From Alphaproteobacteria bacterium UBA7314 (GTDB taxonomy: Bacteria; Pseudomonadota; Alphaproteobacteria; MPNO01; UBA830), in contig DKQG01000029.1 of assembly GCA_002471575.1 (NCBI GenBank), positions 1 through 22,570 of the forward strand: a DNA stretch of 22,570 nt, given 5' to 3'. Numbering within the stretch: the stretch's first letter is position 1; each line of letters opens with the position of its first letter. The notes under the pieces were generated by a model. It saw only the letters and a program-made list of their open reading frames with translations. It searched no databases and was not told the origin of the DNA. The translations under genes were made by a program, and so were the position numbers. Positions 1-7,824 of the stretch are shown piece after piece.

Positions 1-339
<339 letters not shown>

Positions 340-575
340 GATATAACCACAATCCACAATCACCAAAGCGACCGTGGATCAGGAAATAACGAGATCCATC
401 TCAAGCAAATTACGCATGACTTAATAGTTAGCCGGATGCGCACTTTTAGAGACGGTGCTCGATATAAACCTAGCGCCGCCGCCTGCGCATCCCTTCCAAT
501 ATTCACAATGTCAAAGAGCTCATTTCCGCAAGCTGCCCCTTTCCGAATTGTACCGAAAATGGAACATATCCTTGG

Positions 576-607
576 AAACAAAAGCGCCTCGGGGCTTCCC
601 TCGGCGC
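576..607 (-). other. Terminator-like hairpin at the very start of the rRNA leader
   Basis: In the minus-strand transcript a hairpin (complement of 584-607) has a 5-bp GCGCC/GGCGC stem, a tandem G-A/A-G mismatch, then GGG/CCC. It is followed by TTTTGTTT (complement of 576-583). With a start site near 609 the hairpin would comprise the first ~25 nt of the leader. That is too early for ordinary termination, so a role in 5'-end stability, processing or start-site control is more plausible. The base pairing is seen directly; function is unknown. Confidence 0.45.
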
Positions 608-615
608 GGAGGCAG

Positions 616-645
616 GTTATATGTGCTGACCCCCCGGCCTGTCAA
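616..645 (-). promoter_or_regulatory. rrn-type sigma-70 promoter for the 16S operon
   Basis: On the minus strand there is a perfect -35 hexamer TTGACA (complement of 640-645), an 18-bp spacer and a -10 hexamer TATAAC (complement of 616-621). Transcription would start near 609, giving a leader of about 270 nt before the mature 16S end at ~339. It is the best promoter-like match I found between the 16S gene and the divergent gene at 888. The AT-rich stretch at 659-700 lies just upstream of the -35 box, where an UP element would sit; that role is inference. Confidence 0.7.
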
Positions 646-887
646 ACCCTTTTGTGATGTTTTTAAAAAAAAATGGGATTTTCTAAAAATCTCAGATTTC
701 TAAGGTTTGTTTGGGGTTTTTTGCACGCAGGTGCCAGTCCGCACAAAATAACTGAGTCATTGCGACATAAACATTTCAACAAATCTTGGGTCTTCCCTGA
801 CGGAAACACCAAATATGGACGGTTTTTCACAGCGGACTCGAATCATATTCGTCCACCCCTGAATTTCCGTGATATATTCCCTTCATA

Positions 888-1409
888 ATGAGATTCGACC
901 GGATTCGAAATCATGGACTTCTTGGCCTGATCGCCGTTGCGATCGGTCTTTTCGGCACCGCCTGCACGCCGGGCGGCAATTCCACAACGTCTTCAAGCGG
1001 CTCACCCACAACCACCGCAAGAGCGGCCGCCGGATTCGCCCAGTTCCCAGATATCGCCGTGCCCGCCGGCGCGAAAATGGATGTCGAGCGATCGCTGGTA
1101 TTAGGCGCGCGGGACAACTGGATCGGTCGCTTGTCGATGAATTCAGGGCTGGATCCCTCTGCGTCCTACGACTTCTTCCTGCGAGAAATGCCGAAATACC
1201 GTTGGCAAGAAATCACAACTGTACGGTCCGAGACCAGCGTTCTGACCTACCGCCGGGATAACCGCATCGCGACGATTCAAATCACGAGAAAGACCCTTGG
1301 CGGCTCCTGGATCGATGTCACCGTCTCGCCCCGTGGCCGCCCGCAGGCACCGTCTTCGGCTATGCCGGCTGCGCCATCTGGCACGGTCGAAACCGCACCG
1401 GTCAAATAA
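888..1409 (+). CDS. Putative small lipoprotein of unknown function
   Basis: The 173-residue product begins with a basic n-region (MRFDRIRNHG), a hydrophobic core (LLGLIAVAIGLF) and a Cys at residue 26 in the context GTAC, followed by a Ser/Thr/Gly/Pro-rich linker. This pattern fits a type II signal peptide, although the -3 residue is Gly rather than the usual Leu, so the lipobox is imperfect. Residues ~60-145 form a compact domain rich in beta-type segments, and the tail (~148-173) is Pro/Ala-rich. I do not recognise the family. The gene diverges from the rrn operon and is followed by the palindrome at 1448-1485. It is probably exported and anchored to the inner or outer membrane; nothing in the sequence ties it to the catabolic genes downstream. 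Confidence 0.75.
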   Translation: MRFDRIRNHGLLGLIAVAIGLFGTACTPGGNSTTSSSGSPTTTARAAAGFAQFPDIAVPAGAKMDVERSLVLGARDNWIGRLSMNSGLDPSASYDFFLREMPKYRWQEITTVRSETSVLTYRRDNRIATIQITRKTLGGSWIDVTVSPRGRPQAPSSAMPAAPSGTVETAPVK

Positions 1410-1447
1410 CCCCGCATTGATTTTGACCACGTAATACAACGCAATGT

Positions 1448-1485
1448 TGAATTAAATTATTTTAAACTTAAAATAATTTAATTCA
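1448..1485. promoter_or_regulatory. Perfect AT-rich palindrome, candidate operator of the flavoprotein gene
   Basis: Two 18-bp arms (TGAATTAAATTATTTTAA and its exact reverse complement) flank a 2-bp AC spacer, with no mismatch across 38 bp. Apart from the single G/C near each end and the spacer C, it is all A/T, in a GC-rich neighbourhood. It ends 7 bp before the Shine-Dalgarno region of the gene at 1506. A GC-poor stem with no U tract beyond it is a poor intrinsic terminator, so an operator for a dimeric repressor (for example a MarR- or TetR-type protein) is the preferred reading. That is inference. Confidence 0.6.
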
Positions 1486-1505
1486 TACCATCGGAGATAC
1501 GCGTC

Positions 1506-2987
1506 ATGTGGCGACCGCCTGAACGGATCAAATGGAAACCGCAACCGGGCGATTGGCCCAGCAAAGAGGCCGCTGACGGGTCGCGGCTTTTCAGCCCGGT
1601 AAGCTTGGGCTCGGTAGTGCTCGAGCAGCGCACTTGGATCCCAGCTATGGTTCCCTGGCGGGCAACGGGGGATGGTTTCGTCACACCGCAAGTTCTGGAC
1701 TGGTATGGACGTTTCGCCCGCGGGCGTCCCGGTGCGATCGTCGTGGAGGCGACCGGTATCCGCGAGATCCCCTCTGGCCCGTTGCTGCGAATCGGCGACG
1801 ACCGCTTTATCGACGGATTACAGCGGCTTGTCGAAACGGTGCGCAGGGAAAGTGATGGGCACACCCGACTTTTCATTCAACTGATCGACTTTCTCTCCAT
1901 CCGCCGCCGCCCGGACCCGGAACGTTTTCTACGCGAATTTCTTGAGATAACGGACGTCCATCGCGACACCCTCAGTGCCGCCGACTGGGACGAAGAGCTT
2001 ATCCGCGACCACCTTGTTTCGATGGAGGATGCCGACCTCGACGACGTCCTTGACGAGCGGGAACTCGAAAGCCTGCGCATGGGATACCGCGAACGGGTGA
2101 CGGACACGCACCTGCCGCAGGTTGCCGAACTGCCGAAGGTGCTGCCGGATCTATTTGCAAGCGCCGCTGTACGCGCCAAGACCGCCGGCTTTGACGGTGT
2201 CGAACTGCACTACGCGCACGCCTACACGATGTCATCCATGCTTTCACGGCTGAACACGCGCGATGACGGCTACGGCGGCACGCTCGAAAACCGCCTTCGC
2301 CTGCCGCTGGAAGTGTTCGGCGCCGTTCGTGAAGCGGTTGGCGATGACTATACCGTTGGCTGCCGGTATCTGGCCGATGACATCATCGACGGTGGCAACA
2401 CCGTCGAAGACGCCGCCAGGATCGGCTTCGCCTTCGCCGACGCAGGGATGAACTTTTTATCGTTGTCGCGCGGCGGCCGGTTCGAAGATGCCCAGCAGCC
2501 ATCTGTCGGCGCCGCAGCCTATCCCTATACCGGACCGAGCGGCTACGAATGCATGCCGCAGTATTTTTCCGACGAACAGGGCCCGTTCGGCCGCAACTTC
2601 GAACCGGCCGCACGGATACGCCGCTATATCCGGTCTGCCGGCCATGATACCCCGGTCGTCGTAACTGGCGGGGTACACGGCTTTCAGCAGGCCGAACGGA
2701 TACTGTCGGAAGACAACGGAGATATCGTCGGCTTTGCCCGCCAGGCACTGGCCGACCCCGACTGGTTTCTGAAAGTTCGGCTTGGCCGCGGCGACGAAAA
2801 CATCGTGTGCGAATACACCAATTACTGCGAAGCGTTGGACCAGAAGCACGTGCCGGTGACCTGCAAGCTGTGGGACCGCGTCAACATGGACGAAGACGGC
2901 ATCCTCAAGACACCCGATGGAAAGCGCCGCCTAACGGCGGCGGTCTGGGAGCCGGATCTGGACATCGATGAGGCGCTATCCGAATAG
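1506..2987 (+). CDS. NADH:flavin oxidoreductase, old-yellow-enzyme family
   Basis: The product (493 residues) is a single (beta/alpha)8 FMN domain of the OYE/2,4-dienoyl-CoA reductase type, predicted to reduce an activated C=C bond. Seen directly: AGFDGVELHYAHAY (227-240), where H235 and H238 match the substrate-binding HxxH of the family; NTRDDGYGG and LENR (250-263); the phosphate-binding part GGV...GFARQALADPDW (388-420). Three cysteines (435, 441, 453) with spacing C-x5-C-x11-C sit where Fe-S-containing relatives have a C-x2-C-x3-C-x11-C cluster, so a cluster is possible but incomplete by the classical pattern. The C-terminal FAD/NAD domains of full dienoyl-CoA reductases are absent. Residues ~140-205 form an acidic insertion. 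The start is supported by GGAG 9-12 bp upstream. It stands alone behind the palindrome; the substrate is unknown. Confidence 0.9.
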   Translation: MWRPPERIKWKPQPGDWPSKEAADGSRLFSPVSLGSVVLEQRTWIPAMVPWRATGDGFVTPQVLDWYGRFARGRPGAIVVEATGIREIPSGPLLRIGDDRFIDGLQRLVETVRRESDGHTRLFIQLIDFLSIRRRPDPERFLREFLEITDVHRDTLSAADWDEELIRDHLVSMEDADLDDVLDERELESLRMGYRERVTDTHLPQVAELPKVLPDLFASAAVRAKTAGFDGVELHYAHAYTMSSMLSRLNTRDDGYGGTLENRLRLPLEVFGAVREAVGDDYTVGCRYLADDIIDGGNTVEDAARIGFAFADAGMNFLSLSRGGRFEDAQQPSVGAAAYPYTGPSGYECMPQYFSDEQGPFGRNFEPAARIRRYIRSAGHDTPVVVTGGVHGFQQAERILSEDNGDIVGFARQALADPDWFLKVRLGRGDENIVCEYTNYCEALDQKHVPVTCKLWDRVNMDEDGILKTPDGKRRLTAAVWEPDLDIDEALSE

Positions 2988-3208
2988 CCGCCTGGCGGTT
3001 CTTTAGCTCGTATCGATGCCGGAGTCGTTACTAGCCTTATCCCTCCCACTTTTTCCCTCCTGATCCAACACAGGTTCGAAGCGCATTTATCGGTATTTGT
3101 CCGATTTGAGCATAAGAATAAGGCAGGCGATTTAACGACCTATGGATTATGTGAACGCAGTCCGACAAATATTCCTAAAATTTTAACGAATGTTCCGGCG
3201 TTAGCGGC

Positions 3209-4708
3209 TCACCTCAACACGAAGGGGTTCGGTGCCTCTGCGTTTGATGTCTCTATCCAAACGGATTTGTGCTGCAGGTATTCCTTGATCATTTCCTGGC
3301 CGCTCTCGCGTCCGATGCCGGATTTCTTGTAGCCACCAAACGGCGACAAGTAGCTGACGGCACGATAGGTATTCACCCACACTGTTCCGGCGCGCAGCTT
3401 CTCGGCCATCGTGATGGCGCGGCCAATATTCTGCGTCCAGACGCCAGCCGCAAGCCCGTAAATAACATCATTGCCGGTCTTCACGGCGTCGTCTTCGTCT
3501 TCGAAAGGAATAACAGACAACACCGGCCCAAAGACTTCTTCCTGGGCGATCCGCATATCGTTGCTGACACCGGTGAAAATCGTCGGTTCAACGAACCAAC
3601 CCTCGCCAATCTCGGGGCCAGACGGCGTGCCGCCGCCGAGAACCGCTTCCGCGCCTTCGCCTTTGGCCACGTCGATGTAATCGAGCACCTTTTGGTACTG
3701 GGGGATGTTGGTGACCGGCCCGACCTGTGTGTCGAAACTGGACGGATCACCGATTTTTGCCGACGCTCCAAGTTCCACCAGTTTTTCGACGAACTCATCA
3801 TGGATCGATTTCTGCACTAGTAGACGGGAACCGGCAATGCAGGTCTGCCCAGTCGCGGCGAATATTCCTGAGATAACACCCTTAACCGCATTGTCTATAT
3901 GTGCATCCTCAAAGACGATATTGGGCGACTTGCCGCCAAGCTCCATTGTCACTTTCTTCATATGCCTCGCGGCTTGGGCGTAGATCGCCGACCCTGTCGC
4001 ATCCGAACCAGTAAAGGCAACCTTTGCTACTTTCGGATGATCGACCAGCGGACTTCCCGCCTCGGCTCCGAAACCGGTGACAACATTGACCACGCCGGGA
4101 GGGAACACTTGTTCGGCAATCTTCATGAATTCCAGCGTAGAGGCCGACGTGTACTCGGAGGGCTTGATAACCGCCGTGTTGCCAGCCGCCAATAACGGCG
4201 CGAGCTTCCAGGCAAGCAGAAGCAGCGGCGAGTTCCATGGCACTATGCACGCACACACGCCCAGAGGTTCCCAGACGGTATAGTTGAAATGTCCGGGTTT
4301 ATCGATCGGGATGACCGACCCCTCTATCTTGTCGCAAAGCCCGGCATAGTAATAGTACCACTGGGTCAGGTACTTGCACTGGGCGCTCATCTCGGCGATC
4401 AGCTTGCCATTGTCGCGGACCTCGATCTCAGCCAGTTCATCCGCTTTTTCGGTAATCAGATCGGCGAATTTCCGAATCATGTGTCCGCGGGCTGTCGCCG
4501 TAAACGCAGGCCATTCGCCCTCGTTGAACGCCCTGTCGGCAGCTTCAACGGCGCGGTCGATATCGTCGGCATTGCCTTTCGGCATCAGGGCCCAAGGCTG
4601 AGCGGTATAAGGATTTAAGGATTCGAATGTTTCGCCCGATGCCGAGTCCACCCATTCGCCGCCTATGAACATTTTGTATTTGGTAAGTGCCTCAACACCG
4701 GAATCCAT
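3209..4708 (-). CDS. Aldehyde dehydrogenase (NAD(P)+), betaine-aldehyde-dehydrogenase-like
   Basis: This is a 499-residue member of the ALDH superfamily of normal length; it oxidises an aldehyde to a carboxylate in the cytoplasm. Visible motifs are PWNSP (157-161, catalytic Asn159), IKPSE (181-185, NAD-binding Lys), FTGS (232-235), MELGGK (255-260, general base Glu256) and GQTCIAGSR (287-295, nucleophile Cys290), then EEVFGPV (390-396) and the C-terminal PFGGYKKSGIGRE. All catalytic residues are intact. The start has GGAAAGGG about 7 nt upstream, inside a hairpin (4714-4735). A terminator separates it from the transporter gene upstream, so it probably has its own promoter. By position it is a candidate to oxidise the aldehyde produced by the 2-oxoacid decarboxylase encoded at 5779-6914; the substrate cannot be read from sequence. 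Confidence 0.95.
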   Translation of the reverse strand: MDSGVEALTKYKMFIGGEWVDSASGETFESLNPYTAQPWALMPKGNADDIDRAVEAADRAFNEGEWPAFTATARGHMIRKFADLITEKADELAEIEVRDNGKLIAEMSAQCKYLTQWYYYYAGLCDKIEGSVIPIDKPGHFNYTVWEPLGVCACIVPWNSPLLLLAWKLAPLLAAGNTAVIKPSEYTSASTLEFMKIAEQVFPPGVVNVVTGFGAEAGSPLVDHPKVAKVAFTGSDATGSAIYAQAARHMKKVTMELGGKSPNIVFEDAHIDNAVKGVISGIFAATGQTCIAGSRLLVQKSIHDEFVEKLVELGASAKIGDPSSFDTQVGPVTNIPQYQKVLDYIDVAKGEGAEAVLGGGTPSGPEIGEGWFVEPTIFTGVSNDMRIAQEEVFGPVLSVIPFEDEDDAVKTGNDVIYGLAAGVWTQNIGRAITMAEKLRAGTVWVNTYRAVSYLSPFGGYKKSGIGRESGQEMIKEYLQHKSVWIETSNAEAPNPFVLR

Positions 4709-4713
4709 AATCG

Positions 4714-4735
4714 TCCCTTTCCTGTTTGAAAGGGA
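4714..4735 (-). promoter_or_regulatory. Hairpin enclosing the ribosome binding site of the aldehyde dehydrogenase gene
   Basis: On the minus strand TCCCTTTC-AAACAG-GAAAGGGA forms an 8-bp perfect stem with a 6-nt loop. The 3' arm contains the likely Shine-Dalgarno sequence (GGAAAGGG), 6 nt before the ATG at 4708. Such a stem could limit translation. The pairing is directly visible; regulation is inference. Confidence 0.45.
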
Positions 4736-4780
4736 GGGTATCCGATGCCTCCTCGTTTGAGCAAGAACGTCGCGGGCAAT

Positions 4781-4811
4781 AAAAAACGGTGATCACTTAG
4801 GTCGCCGTTTT
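4781..4811 (-). terminator. Rho-independent terminator of the decarboxylase/transporter operon
   Basis: In the minus-strand transcript AAAACGGCGA and TCACCGTTTT form a 10-bp stem with a single C-A mismatch around a 9-nt loop, followed by T6 then ATT (complement of 4781-4786 and beyond). It lies 56 bp after the stop codon of the transporter gene (4867) and upstream of the aldehyde dehydrogenase gene, so it separates two minus-strand transcription units. Confidence 0.75.
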
Positions 4812-4866
4812 CCGACCCAGCCAAGATTAAGAAAGTGTGAGCGACGCTGGTTCAGGCGCACCCCAT

Positions 4867-5760
4867 TTATGCCTTGTTTGGCGATTTTCGATTCGCGCAA
4901 AACACCGCCGCCATGACTAATGCGAAACCGATGGCGCTGCCCCATCCGATGGGCTCGCTCACGAGCCAGGAGGCAAACAAGATTGCGGTCAGGGGATTAC
5001 AACCCACCGCGATCGCCGCCTGTGTCGGAGTAACCAATCGAAAGCCGCTGATGAAACACCACATCATCAGCGCGCCCCCCGGAAAGGAAAGAAACAGCAG
5101 CGCTCCCCACCCCTGAATGCTTAGATTGAGCGAGCCACTGAATGGGCTGCCGAATATCATCGCAAGGACGAACAAGGCGCCTGACCCCAAAAGCATCGAC
5201 CAGGCCGTCATAGCAACGCCGTCGTATTTCATTACGTAGCGTTTGGCGAATACGGTGTAAGCCGCGGAACAGGCCATGCCGATGGCCATGATGATATCTC
5301 CGCGCAATGCATTGGGCGGCGCGTCGACATCCAGGCCGATCGCGCACCATACGCCTGCGATACCGCATACGACGCCGGCAAACTTCCAGGAAGTGATAAG
5401 TTCGATACGGAAAAGTGCTGCCAGCCCCATCGTCGCCAGCGGCATGCAGGCGTAGATCAACGCCCCCCGCGCGGACGTCGTGTCTGCAAGTGCGCGCGAA
5501 AAGAAAAAAGGAAACGCCGCGAAGAACGTCAGTGCTAGCACAAGCAGGCCGATCCGGTCGCGTGGATCAATCCGAAAACGACGTCCCTGATAGATTACCA
5601 GCCCGATCAGACAGGCGGACGCTAGCAGATACCTCACGCTGGCAAGCGTGAACGGATCTGTTTCAGAGATGACAAACCGCGTCATGACCACCGTCAGCCC
5701 GCCGATACTCGCCGCGGAGCAGACGAGTGTCATGCCAGCAAGTGCGCGGCGGTCGATCAT
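4867..5760 (-). CDS. EamA/DMT-family inner-membrane transporter
   Basis: This 297-residue, highly hydrophobic protein has about ten predicted membrane segments in two repeated halves (roughly 8-130 and 150-290), as expected for two EamA domains of the drug/metabolite transporter superfamily. Examples of segments are MTLVCSAASIGGLTVVMTRF near the N-terminus, and around residues 175-200 and 225-250; conserved-type stretches include LASVRYLLASACL (39-51). It is a presumed secondary transporter or exporter of a small metabolite. The substrate cannot be inferred from sequence. It follows the decarboxylase beta gene by 18 bp, so it is probably co-transcribed with it and may move the substrate or product of that enzyme. 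No good Shine-Dalgarno sequence is visible before the ATG; Met10 is an alternative start. Confidence 0.9.
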   Translation of the reverse strand: MIDRRALAGMTLVCSAASIGGLTVVMTRFVISETDPFTLASVRYLLASACLIGLVIYQGRRFRIDPRDRIGLLVLALTFFAAFPFFFSRALADTTSARGALIYACMPLATMGLAALFRIELITSWKFAGVVCGIAGVWCAIGLDVDAPPNALRGDIIMAIGMACSAAYTVFAKRYVMKYDGVAMTAWSMLLGSGALFVLAMIFGSPFSGSLNLSIQGWGALLFLSFPGGALMMWCFISGFRLVTPTQAAIAVGCNPLTAILFASWLVSEPIGWGSAIGFALVMAAVFCANRKSPNKA

Positions 5761-5778
5761 GTCATTTGATCGATTTAT

Positions 5779-6378
5779 TTAATCGAATGCCCGGTCACCC
5801 AGGACAGCTTCCCGGAAGCGGCTGCGAATGGCAGTCCCGTCGCGCATCGGCAGCACCATCGGCACGTAATCTGTGTTGACCTTGATATCTACAAAGACCG
5901 GACCCTCTGTCTCGTAGAGATGCGGGATCGCCGACTCCACATCTTTTTTGGTCCACACCGTTTCGGTATGCGCAAACCCCGCACCCGCCGCCATCGCCGC
6001 AAGATCTACGCCGTGACCGGTGTGGGTTTCCTGCATACCAGTTTCGCCGTAACGCTGGTTGTCGATGACGCAAATTGCCAGGTTGGGCGGGGCCGCGACA
6101 CCAATGGTCGCGAGACTGCCAATGCCCATCAGCATTTCGCCGTCGCCAGTCAGCACGATCACCCGCCGCCCGGGTTGCGCCCGGGCAAGCCCGAGGCCGG
6201 TTACCGCCGCGCCTCCCATCCCGCCCCAGAGATAAAAGTTGTTCGGGTGATCGCCTGCCGCCGCCGCATCCCAGGTCGTAGACCCCAGCCCGGTAACGAT
6301 CAGGACGTGGCCCCGGTCTCTGACGATGCGGGAAACAACGTTGCGCCGGTTCAGGGTGATTTTCTTTTTTGCCGCCAT
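5779..6378 (-). CDS. Thiamine-diphosphate 2-oxoacid decarboxylase, beta (TPP-binding) subunit, ComE-like
   Basis: This is the C-terminal TPP-binding half of a split decarboxylase of the sulfopyruvate/phosphonopyruvate decarboxylase type, 199 residues. The TPP/Mg motif is GDGEMLMGIGSL (78-89) followed by DNQRYGETG (106-114), with the usual ~22-residue spacing; LWGGMGGAAVTGLGLA (50-65) is the glycine-rich loop before it. The start at 6378 is chosen because the alpha-subunit stop and this ATG overlap as TAATG, which indicates translational coupling. An upstream in-frame TTG (6390) is possible, but its Shine-Dalgarno sequence would be adjacent to the codon. Together with the alpha subunit it should form an alpha/beta enzyme that decarboxylates a 2-oxoacid to an aldehyde. 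No sulfonate or phosphonate genes lie nearby, so the substrate is open. Confidence 0.9.
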   Translation of the reverse strand: MAAKKKITLNRRNVVSRIVRDRGHVLIVTGLGSTTWDAAAAGDHPNNFYLWGGMGGAAVTGLGLARAQPGRRVIVLTGDGEMLMGIGSLATIGVAAPPNLAICVIDNQRYGETGMQETHTGHGVDLAAMAAGAGFAHTETVWTKKDVESAIPHLYETEGPVFVDIKVNTDYVPMVLPMRDGTAIRSRFREAVLGDRAFD

Positions 6379-6914
6379 TATTTTCGCCAATCCTTGAAAC
6401 CGATGACCCGCTGGCCGATCAGCACCGCGACGGGCCGGTAGGAGTTGAAGGCGATCTGCGATGCCGCGTAAACTGTCTCCGGCAGTTCATCAGCAACTTC
6501 AACGTGATAGACGATCACGCCCGCATCCTCGAGTGCCTTCGCAGTACCCTGCCCCATCGGGATCTGCCAAGGATTGAACTCGCCCCACTCGCCGCGCATG
6601 GTGACCAGCATCAACAGCGGCGATCGGGTTTCCTGGATAATTGAAAGCATGTTTATGCAGTTGCCGACACCTGACGATTGCATCAGCAACGCACTGCGTT
6701 CACCGCCGAGCCAGGCGCCGAGGGCAAGCGCTATCCCCTCTTCCTCCGTCGTCAGGCGCGTTGTTTTAATGCGGTTGTCCGCGAGACACGCCTTGATCAA
6801 GTCGGCGTGCCCGGCATCCGGAACATAGGAAATCTGCCCGATATCCGCGTCCTTTAGTGTCTTGAAAATCTGGGCTGGCCATTTCGCCGTCGTCTTCTTT
6901 TTGGTCGCTGCCAT
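6378..6914 (-). CDS. Thiamine-diphosphate 2-oxoacid decarboxylase, alpha (PYR) subunit, ComD-like
   Basis: This is the N-terminal pyrimidine-binding half of the split enzyme, 178 residues. TTEEEGIALALGAWLGG (54-70) holds the conserved Glu that activates the TPP aminopyrimidine, and QSSGVGNCINML (79-90) is the matching conserved loop; YVPDAGHADLI (30-40) is the usual N-terminal strand-helix. The start at 6914 (MAATKKKTTAK) is preferred over an in-frame ATG at 6962, because the extra 16 residues are not typical of the family and the 6962 ATG directly abuts a GATAAT box that could be the operon's -10. Both choices have only weak GGA Shine-Dalgarno sequences, so this is not settled. It is the first gene of an alpha-beta-transporter operon and diverges from the hydrolase-fold gene at 7019. 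Alpha and beta begin with similar Lys-rich tails (MAATKKK, MAAKKK). Confidence 0.88.
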   Translation of the reverse strand: MAATKKKTTAKWPAQIFKTLKDADIGQISYVPDAGHADLIKACLADNRIKTTRLTTEEEGIALALGAWLGGERSALLMQSSGVGNCINMLSIIQETRSPLLMLVTMRGEWGEFNPWQIPMGQGTAKALEDAGVIVYHVEVADELPETVYAASQIAFNSYRPVAVLIGQRVIGFKDWRK

Positions 6915-7018
6915 TGCGTGTCCGGGTATATGGATAACTGCGTCGGAGGATAGTCCCCCCATCTATTATCCGAGTACCGACGCCAGTACAATCGCTGCCT
7001 GACACAGGAGGAAATCCC

Positions 7019-7813
7019 GTGACACTTGTCGAGTCCAACGGCATCAACATAAACGTCGAAACCGACGGCCCAAAAGGCGCACCCTGGGTCACTTTCATTA
7101 CCGGCATCACCAATGATACGAGCATGTGGGATGACCACATCCCGGCGCTGACCGACTCATACCGGGTCCTGCGTATCGACAGCCGCGGGCACGGTTTATC
7201 CGACTCAACACCGCCGCCTTACAGCTTCAAACGACTAACCGACGACGTGGTCGGCGTATGGCAAAAGCTAGGCGTCAAAAGAACGCATGTAGTGGGAATC
7301 GGCCTTGGCGGCATGACAACTATCGCACTTGCACTGCGGTATCCCCGAACTATCTCCGCAATTGTACCGACAGCCTGCCGGGTCGAACTAGTTCCTGAGT
7401 ATGAGGCAATCTGGCCACCAATGCTGGAAAAATCCACCGTGGATGGCATCGCCGGTATTGCAGATATCACGGCTACCAGATGGTTTCCGGAAAGTTTCCG
7501 GAATGCCCATCATGACAAGATGGATCGCATCCGCGAGATGATTTTACGTACATCACTGGACGGCTATCACGGATGTATACAGGCCCTGCTCTCCGTCGAT
7601 TTTGCAAACCGCCTGCCGGAACTCGCCATGCCGGCGCTTTTCGTTTCCGGTGCTTTAGACGTCATCGGGGGTCCGACCGGCGTAATGCAGCAGATGGCGC
7701 AAACGGTTCAGAACGGCCAGCACCTGGAACTGCCTGATACCGGCCATATCTGCAACATTGCCAACCCGGCCGCGTACGATCACGCTCTGCTGAGTTTTTT
7801 CGAGTCGCTTTAG
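7019..7813 (+). CDS. Alpha/beta-hydrolase-fold protein, RutD-like, lacking the nucleophile Ser
   Basis: The product is 264 residues with the alpha/beta-hydrolase fold. The start is GTG, set by a perfect AGGAGG at 7006-7011, 7 nt upstream. RIDSRGHGLSD (52-62) and the nucleophile-elbow region VVGIGLGGMTTIALALRYP (91-109) are clear. However the elbow is G-I-G-L-G, so Gly95 replaces the catalytic Ser (codon GGC, one base from AGC). The acid (SGALD, Asp214) and His (DTGHICNIANP, His243) remain. From family knowledge as I recall it, E. coli RutD of the pyrimidine pathway also lacks the Ser in its elbow and has a similar GHACNVTDPETF segment. The next gene is a RidA-family member, the family of RutC. 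It is therefore probably a RutD-type protein rather than an ordinary esterase; the role is unproven. Confidence 0.85.
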   Translation: MTLVESNGININVETDGPKGAPWVTFITGITNDTSMWDDHIPALTDSYRVLRIDSRGHGLSDSTPPPYSFKRLTDDVVGVWQKLGVKRTHVVGIGLGGMTTIALALRYPRTISAIVPTACRVELVPEYEAIWPPMLEKSTVDGIAGIADITATRWFPESFRNAHHDKMDRIREMILRTSLDGYHGCIQALLSVDFANRLPELAMPALFVSGALDVIGGPTGVMQQMAQTVQNGQHLELPDTGHICNIANPAAYDHALLSFFESL

Positions 7814-7824
7814 GAGATCTGTGC

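Larger units (their letters stand above)
340..887. other. rrn leader and divergent intergenic region, no protein gene seen
   Basis: This ~550-bp stretch holds the 16S leader, the rrn promoter and the upstream region of the lipoprotein gene at 888. Open frames across 360-703 exist on both strands, but they run through the rRNA leader and promoter and have no recognisable product, so they are not called. A short dyad CGAAT-CAT-ATTCG lies at 839-851, about 37 bp upstream of the 888 start. A TATATT box (873-878) lies only 10 bp before that ATG, and no good Shine-Dalgarno sequence is visible, so a leaderless or very short-leader mRNA is possible. Confidence 0.6.

Noticed and set aside
2988..2998. 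CCGCC-T-GGCGG followed by TTCTTT as a terminator of the OYE gene
   Set aside because: The loop is too tight and the T tract is broken; a real stem would be only about 4 bp.
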